Positions 1 through 5,508 of a stretch of 5,694 nt of DNA are shown piece by piece. The stretch's first letter is position 1. Each line of letters starts with the position of its first letter. The stretch is taken from NCBI GenBank assembly GCA_937889205.1, contig CALARN010000129.1, positions 1-5,694 of the forward strand, in the 5' to 3' direction. The translations under genes were made by a program, and so were the position numbers. Source of the DNA: an uncultured bacterium (GTDB lineage Bacteria; Patescibacteriota; Dojkabacteria; B142; OLB20). The notes beneath the pieces are model-generated. The model had not been told where the DNA came from. It did not search any database and saw only the letters and a program-made list of their open reading frames with translations.

Positions 1-1389
1 GTTAGTTAAATAGATATAGCTATTGCCGGGGTAAACCGGATTAGCACTTTCACTTTTAACAATTTTAAAGCCCTTTGAAGTGTCAAGATTTGTGACATTC
101 CAAGTTAAGCTAACGCCATTATTTACTTTAGTACCACTTAGCGTTATTTTGCTACTTGTGGTAGGTGGGTTAGTTGGTTTTACTGTTGGCTCTTGTCCTG
201 CTGGGCTATTTCTTGTAACTGTCAAATTTCTTACAGATTTATTGCCTGCCGGGTCGGTGGCTATGATCTTGATGCCATTGCTACCTAATTCAAGTGCCAG
301 CTCGTAGCTGAAGCTTCCGCCATTATTTACCACAGCTAAGCCGTTAACAGTAAGTGTAGTATTGGCATCTGTTGTGCCATTTATAGTAATAGTTGCTGCG
401 GTTGTTTGTTCGCCATCCATAGGGCTAGAGATATTGAGTGTTGGGGCTTTAATGTCAAAGAGAATACCCATTTGGCTTTTAAAAGCTTGAACTTTTTCAT
501 CTTGTTCCTTATTCCACATCACAAATTCGTCAAGTTGAATATCTTCGATGGCAACCTCCATTAGCTTGTTTGCTAAATCGGGTTCATCTAAATTGACGAC
601 ATAATATTTCTCCCCTTGAGAGACGATTAATTGATCGGATGAGTTTATACCTAAGATTTGTACCTGCGATTCGTAAACTTCGACTCCATTTTTTGTCACT
701 TCTGTTTCCTCATTCTCATCACATAATGTCTTATATGCTGTTCCAAGAGATCTATAGGTGACATCGTTTGCGATAACATCAAAAAGCCTGTCGGCTTTCA
801 TGACTCGTGAGTAAAGTTCACCTTTGTTATTTGTAATTATTGTATGTTCAGGGTCAAGTGAAGTTAGTGTAATTGTCGTATCTGCATTTAATCTTAAAGA
901 GCTCCCATCATCAAGATTCAAAATTGCCCTACCAATGCCGTCAACTTTCAAAACATTACCTTCTTCTAAGACTGAGTTGGTTGCAGCTTCTTTCCAGATG
1001 CCTGTTTCTGTTTGAATTAAAACGGTGCCTTCAACAAAGGCTAATTCGCCTTTAAGATTGGAATTATCTACCTTGTTAATTATTACTTGTTTTCCGGTTA
1101 AAAGTATTACTGCGGTTGTCGCTACTACTGCTAGCATTGTTAAGCCTGAAAGCATAAAGAAGAACTTTCTCTTCCAGAATGGCTTATTAACGGGCTCTAA
1201 ATCAGAAACTGGCGGCTGTGTATTCGCATCCATAGGTGGATTATGTTCATAATTTAAATAAGCTTGAAGAACTTCTTCACGCAGCTTCTCTTTAATTGAA
1301 CTGTCTGCTTCTTTGAGAGCTGTAGTGATTAATTCTTTCCCAAAGAAACCATCAGCTGATAAAATTTTGTGGTTATCTTTGTTTACCAT
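1..1389 (-). CDS. FecR-domain membrane protein with extracellular Ig-like and FN3-like domains (C-terminus cut by window edge)
   Basis: The frame is open from the ATG at 1389 to base 1, giving 463 residues with no stop, so the C-terminus is missing. Residues 1-75 are hydrophilic and presumably cytoplasmic. A KRK-flanked transmembrane helix follows (about 76-98, ending AVVATTAVILLTG). Residues about 118-222 match the FecR domain: VEGTV, then GRAILNLDDGSSLRL, then a strand ending in SLGTAYK. A short segment with QGEKYYV and a WNKEQD helix follows. Residues about 315-393 form a bacterial Ig-like domain (SSPMDGEQTT, INGTTDANTTLTVNG, ATDPAGNKS), then a Pro/Thr linker (about 394-412). The last part, from about 413, starts a fibronectin-III-like domain (VSLTWNV, GFKIVKSE, PVYPGNSYIY). 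FecR proteins sense at the surface and control a partner sigma factor. Its position 17 nt after an ECF sigma gene suggests it is that partner. No zinc anti-sigma (HxxxCxxC) motif is present. No Shine-Dalgarno precedes the start, and no alternative ATG lies in frame in the gap. Confidence 0.85.
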   Translation of the reverse strand, partial: MVNKDNHKILSADGFFGKELITTALKEADSSIKEKLREEVLQAYLNYEHNPPMDANTQPPVSDLEPVNKPFWKRKFFFMLSGLTMLAVVATTAVILLTGKQVIINKVDNSNLKGELAFVEGTVLIQTETGIWKEAATNSVLEEGNVLKVDGIGRAILNLDDGSSLRLNADTTITLTSLDPEHTIITNNKGELYSRVMKADRLFDVIANDVTYRSLGTAYKTLCDENEETEVTKNGVEVYESQVQILGINSSDQLIVSQGEKYYVVNLDEPDLANKLMEVAIEDIQLDEFVMWNKEQDEKVQAFKSQMGILFDIKAPTLNISSPMDGEQTTAATITINGTTDANTTLTVNGLAVVNNGGSFSYELALELGSNGIKIIATDPAGNKSVRNLTVTRNSPAGQEPTVKPTNPPTTSSKITLSGTKVNNGVSLTWNVTNLDTSKGFKIVKSESANPVYPGNSYIYLTN

Positions 1390-1406
1390 GGTTGCAAGTA
1401 ATACGA

Positions 1407-1985
1407 TTAAACATTATAAAATATTTCAGTTTCAGGATACTTTTCTTTAAAAGCCTTTCTAAAAGCCTCTAACGCCCTGAATAAAATTACTGGTACTTGG
1501 CTAGTTTTTACCCCCATTGCTTCGGCTATCTCTATAGTTGTCATTTCAGAGTAGTATTTCAATGAGATTATTTGTGTGTATCTCTCGTTAAGGCAGTTTA
1601 ACACCTCAATAATTTTCTTTTGCATTTCAGAGATGGTTAATTCCTGTTCAATATTCTCCGGTTCATTAGTTGTTTGTTCAAGATTAGGTAAGCTTTCAAG
1701 GCTTACGCTCTTGTTGTTAATCCTGTAATAATCAACAATGGCATTATGGGCAATAGCATAGAGTAGGGGGCCTAATCGCGATGCTTTTTCAAAATTGAAG
1801 TTCTTAACAGTAGCAATTGCTTTTATGAAAGTTTGACTAGTGACATCTTCGGCAATTTCTTTGTTCCCGGTTCTATTAATACAATAGGCAAGAATCTTTG
1901 CAAAATACCAATCATACAATTTTGCAAATGCTTGAATATTAGTCTGCGCTTCTTTTATTAATTGCAGTTCAGTGAGTTGATCCAT
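1407..1985 (-). CDS. ECF-type RNA polymerase sigma-70 family factor
   Basis: The product is 192 residues, typical for an ECF (group IV) sigma factor with only regions 2 and 4. Region 2 spans about residues 18-90: FAKLYDWYFAKILAYC, then EIAEDVTSQTFIKA (core-polymerase binding and -10 recognition), then LLYAIAHNAIVDYYR. An acidic linker (about 95-120) joins it to region 4 (about 124-180), with LNCLNERYTQIISLKYY, the helix-turn-helix around MTTIEIAEAMGVKTSQV and the closing FRALEAFRKAF. The frame also contains ATGs at 2021 and 2015. I prefer 1985 because the protein then begins where the family begins, and because an extended -10 (2006-2014) lies between the upstream ATGs and this one. Transcripts from that promoter would lack the upstream ATGs. 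The FecR-like gene lies 17 nt downstream and is probably co-transcribed as its membrane-bound regulator. The recognition helix reads SQVPVILFRAL, with a proline where most relatives have a basic residue. Confidence 0.9.
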   Translation of the reverse strand: MDQLTELQLIKEAQTNIQAFAKLYDWYFAKILAYCINRTGNKEIAEDVTSQTFIKAIATVKNFNFEKASRLGPLLYAIAHNAIVDYYRINNKSVSLESLPNLEQTTNEPENIEQELTISEMQKKIIEVLNCLNERYTQIISLKYYSEMTTIEIAEAMGVKTSQVPVILFRALEAFRKAFKEKYPETEIFYNV

Positions 1986-2005
1986 TGTGATTTTTAAACA
2001 GAATA

Positions 2006-2014
2006 ATTGTAGCA
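2006..2014 (-). promoter_or_regulatory. Extended -10 promoter of the sigma-FecR unit
   Basis: The minus strand reads TGC-TACAAT, an extended -10 element with one mismatch to TATAAT. The hexamer ends 20 nt before the sigma start at 1985, so the leader would be only about 13 nt. No good -35 lies at 16-18 nt, as expected if the TG motif substitutes for it. The element sits inside the reading frame extending upstream to 2021 and so decides the start choice. Confidence 0.45.
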
Positions 2015-2037
2015 TTTTCATAGATTAATGACATAAA

Positions 2038-2063
2038 TAAACATCCTGTTTAATAATTATTAA
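2038..2063. promoter_or_regulatory. Two abutting inverted repeats in the divergent intergenic region (candidate operator)
   Basis: Bases 2038-2052 form a dyad, TAAACA-TCC-TGTTTA, with perfect 6-bp arms. Bases 2050-2063 form a perfect 14-bp palindrome, TTAATAATTATTAA, sharing three bases with the first. Both lie between the sigma promoter (-10 at 2006-2014, facing left) and the small-gene promoter (-35 at 2070, facing right). One bound regulator could therefore act on both genes. The composition is very AT-rich, so chance is a real alternative. The stretch could also act as an AT-rich upstream element. Confidence 0.35.
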
Positions 2064-2069
2064 TTTTTC

Positions 2070-2098
2070 GTGACAAATCAAAAGCTTTTCCCTATAAT
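2070..2098 (+). promoter_or_regulatory. Sigma-70-type promoter of the small rightward gene
   Basis: GTGACA (2070-2075, five of six to TTGACA) is separated by exactly 17 nt from a perfect TATAAT (2093-2098). An AT-rich palindrome lies just upstream. This is the best housekeeping-type promoter in the window. Transcription would start near 2105. It overlaps the upstream extension of the following reading frame, so GTG 2070 and ATG 2097 cannot be starts on this transcript. Confidence 0.65.
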
Positions 2099-2138
2099 GG
2101 ACGGCTATGTACTTTTAATTATTATTATTTTCATTTAC

Positions 2139-2363
2139 ATGACAAGTCCGGAATGCCCGTTACCTCAAGATACAAATATTTTAGAAGGTGAAGAGCCTCA
2201 TGCCCTTCAAGATTTAATAGAACGAATTGAACCAAAAGAAACACAATACGACCTACAGGCAGATTTATTAGACAAACAACAAAGAGATCTCGAAATAGTA
2301 AAAAACATGCGAAAATATGCGGGTAAACAAATACCTAATATTTCACTCCCGGTTGCTGTATAA
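2139..2363 (+). CDS. Small acidic hypothetical protein
   Basis: I do not recognise this protein. From ATG 2139 it has 74 residues, starting MTSPECPLPQDTN. The rest is rich in charged residues and predicted mainly helical (HALQDLIERIEP, LQADLLDKQQRDLEIVKNM), possibly a short coiled coil. It ends with a non-polar tail (ISLPVAV). The frame is open upstream to GTG 2070 and includes ATG 2097. Those starts would add a short hydrophobic stretch (YVLLIIIIFIYM) resembling a membrane anchor, with no proper lipobox before the cysteine in SPEC. I chose 2139 because a strong promoter covers 2070-2098, which would place the other starts upstream of the transcript. No Shine-Dalgarno helps decide. It is divergent from the sigma gene across a shared 120-nt region and lies 25 nt before the transporter gene, so it could be either a target of the sigma system or the first gene of the rightward unit. 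A coding role is probable but not certain. Confidence 0.5.
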   Translation: MTSPECPLPQDTNILEGEEPHALQDLIERIEPKETQYDLQADLLDKQQRDLEIVKNMRKYAGKQIPNISLPVAV

Positions 2364-2364
2364 T
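2359..2364 (+). promoter_or_regulatory. Possible -10 element for the EamA transporter gene
   Basis: A perfect TATAAT overlaps the stop codon of the preceding small gene and ends 24 nt before the transporter ATG at 2389. No -35 resembling TTGACA lies 16-18 nt upstream, and the TG two bases before the hexamer is not in the extended -10 register. It may be a weak internal promoter, or chance in AT-rich sequence. Confidence 0.25.
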
Positions 2365-2388
2365 CACTAGTATATTTAAATACATTCA

Positions 2389-3288
2389 ATGCGCAAACTT
2401 CATACAGGTTTTTGGGCTATTTTGGCTACGGCTGTGATTTATGGCTCTTTTGGCATTATGGCCAGGTTTCTAAATGATGGCTTTGGCTATTATTCTCAAA
2501 TTTTAGTAAGGGCTAGTATTGCGTTATTAATCGCCGGTATTTTAGTTGTTTTAAATAAGGTTTCTTTTAAGCTTTCAAAGTCTCAATTAATAAAGATTAT
2601 TGCTTTGGGTACTGCATACTTTTGGGGTACTACCGCTTTTACCATAGGCAGTAATATGTCAAAAATTAGTGTGCTTCTTTTTATGATGTATGTTGGTTCT
2701 TTTACAACAACGCTTATCGCAAGCGCAGTTTTTTTTAAAGAAAAGCTCACCTTTACAAAGGTTATTGCTCTTGTTGTGGTTTTAACTGGGCTATCTCTAA
2801 CATTTAATTTCAATTTTAACGACTTCTCTATAGGTGCTTTATTAGGTGTGCTGTGTGGAGTTTCTGACTCAGTTGGGAATGCTTTACGCAAAAGTCTTGG
2901 TAGTGTGAATAGAGATCTTGTGCTCACAATTCAGTTTTTGATTGCAATAGCTTGGGCCGGATTATTAATATTATTAACGCAAGAAATAATAATAAAAGAA
3001 ATTAACACAAAAGTAGTAATAGCAGCGATTGCCTTCGGTTTGGCCTTAGTATTAAGCGGTAAACTATTACTCAAGGGCTTTAAGAAAATAGATTTTACCG
3101 TTGGGCAAATAGTGCTTTCTTCAGAAATCTTTTTCGCTACCTTGCTTAGTTTCTTATTCTTTCTTGAGACACCAACAGGCTCTGAATTGTTAGGAGGAAT
3201 ATTAATATTTATAGGTGTTAGTTTGGTTAACTTCAATCTTGATCCTTTTTGGAATAAACTTCTTGGTAAAGAAAAAACTTCACATTAA
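2389..3288 (+). CDS. EamA/DMT-family ten-helix membrane transporter
   Basis: The product is 299 residues, the usual length for the drug/metabolite transporter superfamily with two EamA repeats of five helices. Hydrophobic helices can be seen at about 8-29, 35-57, 66-88, 92-114, 122-141, 147-166, 178-198, 208-226, 237-258 and 264-284. The first repeat ends with FFKEKLTFTKVIALVVVLTG and the second with SSEIFFATLLSFLFFLETPT followed by GSELLGGILIFIGVSLV. These are the family's glutamate-containing loop and the glycine-rich last helix. The cytoplasmic tail is short and basic (NKLLGKEKTSH). The substrate cannot be read from the sequence: family members export amino acids, metabolites, nucleotide sugars or drugs. 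It lies 25 nt after the small gene and 46 nt before murT on the same strand, so it may share transcripts with the cell-wall genes. Any functional link is only inferred from position. The start follows no Shine-Dalgarno, but the N-terminus fits the family well. Confidence 0.9.
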   Translation: MRKLHTGFWAILATAVIYGSFGIMARFLNDGFGYYSQILVRASIALLIAGILVVLNKVSFKLSKSQLIKIIALGTAYFWGTTAFTIGSNMSKISVLLFMMYVGSFTTTLIASAVFFKEKLTFTKVIALVVVLTGLSLTFNFNFNDFSIGALLGVLCGVSDSVGNALRKSLGSVNRDLVLTIQFLIAIAWAGLLILLTQEIIIKEINTKVVIAAIAFGLALVLSGKLLLKGFKKIDFTVGQIVLSSEIFFATLLSFLFFLETPTGSELLGGILIFIGVSLVNFNLDPFWNKLLGKEKTSH

Positions 3289-3297
3289 TGGTAGAAT
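3289..3297 (+). promoter_or_regulatory. Extended -10 promoter candidate for murT-gatD
   Basis: TGG-TAGAAT matches the extended -10 pattern with one mismatch in the hexamer. It starts right after the transporter stop codon (3286-3288) and ends 37 nt before the murT ATG, giving a leader of about 30 nt. No clear -35 lies at 16-18 nt. A weak dyad in the leader (AAACA 3303-3307, TGTTT 3312-3316, with outer TTGC 3299-3302 and GCAA 3322-3325) could fold, but it has no T-tract and so is not a terminator. Confidence 0.35.
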
Positions 3298-3334
3298 GTT
3301 GCAAACAGATTTGTTTAGCTAGCAATAATCATTT

Positions 3335-4636
3335 ATGACATTTAACAAATATCTCACAATCTTCGTAGCAAAAGTTGCTAGTTCGGCTGTAAAATTATTG
3401 AGCAAAGGGCAAGGCACAGCTTTACCTGGTTTGATAGCAGAAAAGATGAATAGCAAGATACTCAAAGACTATGCTAAGCAAATTCCTGAAGTTATTGTAA
3501 TTACGGGGACAAATGGAAAGACCACCACGCAACAGGTGGTTACCTCAATACTAAGGGGCTCTGGTAAAAGAGTCTTAGCAAACAGTTCTGGGTCAAATAT
3601 GCGTAGAGGTTTGTTATCCCTATTTATCAACAAAGGCAATGCTCGTGGGAAACTTGATTACGATTGTGCGGTCTTTGAGATTGAAGAAGCCACCATGCCT
3701 AAAGTGCTCGCAGATTTGTCCCCTAACCATATTATTGTTACTAATCTTTATCGTGATCAACTTGATGCCTATGGCGAAGTGGAACGGACTAAAAAGATGA
3801 TTGAATCAGCAATATTGAAGGTTAAGAAGGCTAGGGTTTATGTTAACTATGATGATCCGCAGCTTAGAGATTTAATCGGCAGTATTCCCAATTTAGTTAC
3901 CAGATACGCTATAAGCCCTGAGTATTTATTAGATTTTAAATATGAAGGGAAATCTGAACCCAAAAAAGAGTCCGTTGATTTTCTTGCCGAGAAAATTAAG
4001 ATAAATGAAGATTTGGGGTCAAAGTTTAAGGTCGCCGGAATTACTTATGGTTTTAATTCTCCCGGAATTTACAATGTTTACAATGCTTTAGCTGCAATCT
4101 CGTTATGTAGTAATTTAGGCCTCTCTACAAAAATTATCCAAGAAGGGCTACTTCTTACCAAGATCGCTTTTGGTAGAGGTGAGATTATCAAAAAATATGG
4201 GCATACTTATAGATTATTATTAACCAAAAACCCAGCTGGCCTGAATCTAGTATTAGATTTATTGAAAAATGTGAGTAATCCAAACATAATCTTATTACTC
4301 AACGATAAAATTGCTGATGGCAAAGATGTATCATGGATTTGGGATGCAGAATTTGAAAAGCTACTAGACGTTAAACCGGCAAGCATAATAATCGGGGGAA
4401 GCAGAGCGGCTGATTTGTTATTAAGGTTGAAGTATGTTTATCAAGATAGTGTTCAGCTAAGTGAACACGAATACATACTAGGAGAAGCTTTAAGGGTATA
4501 TTTTGAGCCAAAACAAAAACTATTGAACAAATATTTAAAACAAGACGATGCCCCTAAGCATTACTTTGTAATTCATACTTACACAGCCATGCTTGAATTC
4601 AGAAAACTTATTTTAGGTAAGGCGATCGAAGATTAA
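3335..4636 (+). CDS. murT: MurT, lipid II isoglutaminyl synthase ligase subunit (zinc-ribbon-less form)
   Basis: With GatD, MurT amidates the alpha-carboxyl of D-isoglutamate in the lipid II stem peptide at the inner membrane face. It uses ATP and ammonia from glutamine. The 433 residues follow the family order. The Mur-ligase P-loop TGTNGKTT is at 57-64, after a hydrophobic N-terminal helix. SSGSNMRRGLL is at 84-94, FEIEEA at 114-119 (usually a D-E pair), TNLYRDQLD at 136-144 and NYDDP at 171-175. YNVYNALAA is at 246-254, FGRGE at 279-283 and TKNPAG at 297-302. The C-terminal domain has LLNDKIADGKDVSWIWD at 321-337, GGSRAAD at 354-360 and HTYTAML at 414-420. In characterised enzymes an aspartate of MurT completes the GatD catalytic triad. 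The Asp-rich WIWD region is the likely place here, but I cannot align it exactly. The oddity is the middle domain: the four zinc-ribbon cysteines of Staphylococcus/Streptococcus MurT are absent, and the only cysteines are 111 and 258. The stop overlaps the gatD start by one base, so the subunits are probably translationally coupled. Confidence 0.93.
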   Translation: MTFNKYLTIFVAKVASSAVKLLSKGQGTALPGLIAEKMNSKILKDYAKQIPEVIVITGTNGKTTTQQVVTSILRGSGKRVLANSSGSNMRRGLLSLFINKGNARGKLDYDCAVFEIEEATMPKVLADLSPNHIIVTNLYRDQLDAYGEVERTKKMIESAILKVKKARVYVNYDDPQLRDLIGSIPNLVTRYAISPEYLLDFKYEGKSEPKKESVDFLAEKIKINEDLGSKFKVAGITYGFNSPGIYNVYNALAAISLCSNLGLSTKIIQEGLLLTKIAFGRGEIIKKYGHTYRLLLTKNPAGLNLVLDLLKNVSNPNIILLLNDKIADGKDVSWIWDAEFEKLLDVKPASIIIGGSRAADLLLRLKYVYQDSVQLSEHEYILGEALRVYFEPKQKLLNKYLKQDDAPKHYFVIHTYTAMLEFRKLILGKAIED

Positions 4637-5439
4637 TGAAAAGCAAGAACAGTGTTAAAACAATTACAGTTGCTCACCTTTATCCTAAAGAGATGAATAT
4701 CTACGGAGATTTGGGTAATGTTATTGCTCTTAAAAATAGGCTAGAGCTTAGAGGATATGTTTTTAATTATGAAGTAATTGGTTTAAAAACTAAGCGTTTT
4801 AAGCCTGCTGATATATATTTTATGGGAGGTGGGCAAGACAACGACATGTTCAAAGTTTGCGACGATTTACTATTAAACAAAGCAGACTTTATAAAGCAAG
4901 AAGTTGAAGCGAACAAGGTGTTTTTATTAATTTGCGGTGCTTTTCAACTATTTGGAAAAAGCTTTATAGATGGAGTAGGTAAAAGCATTGAAGGGCTAGG
5001 CATTTTACCTGTTGAAACGAGGGCTCCGGGTAATTCTTTAGAAGATCGTTGCTTGGGTAATTTACTCACTGAGATAAATCCGGATATTGCTGCTGAAATT
5101 CGCAAGGCTTATGATAACAGTCTCCCCTCTAATACTATTGTTGGTTTTGAAAATCACTCAGGGCAAACCTATTTTACTGATGATACAATTAGTCCCTTGG
5201 CTAAAGTTATTATCGGTAAAGGTAATAATGCAGAGCAAAAGATTGAGGGGGCTAGATATAAGAATGTTTTTGCGTCTTACTCTCATGGCTCGCTACTACC
5301 CAAAAATCCACATCTTGCCGACCTCATTTTATATATTGCCATTAAAAACAAGTATGGGATTGACTTTGAGTTTCCTAAACTTGATGACAAAATCGAATGG
5401 CTTGCACATCAATCTATCAGAGATAGATTAATAAAATAA
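4636..5439 (+). CDS. gatD: GatD, lipid II isoglutaminyl synthase glutaminase subunit
   Basis: This is the class I (CobB/CobQ-like) glutamine amidotransferase subunit that hydrolyses glutamine and passes ammonia to MurT. The 267 residues show the family pattern. LYPKEMNIYGDLGN is at 15-28 and GGGQDND at 64-70. The nucleophile elbow LICGAFQLFG has Cys100. ETRAPG is at 127-132, with Arg129 matching the conserved substrate-binding arginine. GFENHSGQT is at 170-178. YSHGSLLPKNP carries the catalytic His217 at 215-225. The second elbow glycine, usual in CGGYQ, is alanine here, and the YQ position is FQ; both look tolerable. The glutamate of a standard triad is not expected, because in this complex the acid residue comes from MurT. 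The C-terminal helix (LDDKIEWLAHQSIRD) makes the protein slightly longer than the Staphylococcus enzyme. The start is set by the TAATG overlap with murT, with no other plausible upstream start and no Shine-Dalgarno. No terminator hairpin with a T-tract follows the stop. Confidence 0.95.
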   Translation: MKSKNSVKTITVAHLYPKEMNIYGDLGNVIALKNRLELRGYVFNYEVIGLKTKRFKPADIYFMGGGQDNDMFKVCDDLLLNKADFIKQEVEANKVFLLICGAFQLFGKSFIDGVGKSIEGLGILPVETRAPGNSLEDRCLGNLLTEINPDIAAEIRKAYDNSLPSNTIVGFENHSGQTYFTDDTISPLAKVIIGKGNNAEQKIEGARYKNVFASYSHGSLLPKNPHLADLILYIAIKNKYGIDFEFPKLDDKIEWLAHQSIRDRLIK

Positions 5440-5479
5440 GTAAAAATCACCAATAACACTTGCTGGCAACATTAAACCT

Positions 5480-5488
5480 TGATATAAT
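5480..5488 (+). promoter_or_regulatory. Extended -10 promoter of the last gene
   Basis: TGA-TATAAT is a perfect extended -10 element. A weak -35 candidate, TTGCTG (5460-5465), lies exactly 17 nt upstream. The hexamer ends 20 nt before the ATG at 5509, the same distance as at the sigma promoter, so the leader would again be about 13 nt. This separates the last gene transcriptionally from gatD. Confidence 0.55.
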
Positions 5489-5508
5489 GTCCAAAGTATT
5501 AATAATGT

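Noticed and set aside
80..1252. Several plus-strand reading frames of 60-75 residues across the left part
   Set aside because: They are antisense to the FecR-like gene, which has clear domains and an uninterrupted 463-codon frame. The plus-strand products show no recognisable composition or starts.
1413..1418. TATAAT on the minus strand at the end of the sigma gene, as a separate promoter for the FecR-like gene
   Set aside because: There is no -35 at 16-18 nt and no TG extension. The hexamer falls in coding DNA (codons for FYN), so chance is the simpler explanation.
2111..2133. ATT-rich run as a microsatellite or repeat element
   Set aside because: Only a few ATT units occur in an AT-rich leader, with no longer repeat structure.
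2583..3236. Two minus-strand frames of 101-114 residues opposite the transporter gene
   Set aside because: They are shadows of the EamA gene. The hydrophobic helices and family motifs lie on the plus strand.
5087..5431. A 114-residue plus-strand frame within gatD
   Set aside because: It is the shifted frame of gatD, which carries the catalytic Cys and His motifs in the other frame.
5440..5508. Terminator after gatD
   Set aside because: No stable GC-rich hairpin followed by a T-tract is present. TTGCTGGCAA at 5460-5469 is too short to form a stem and overlaps a possible -35.
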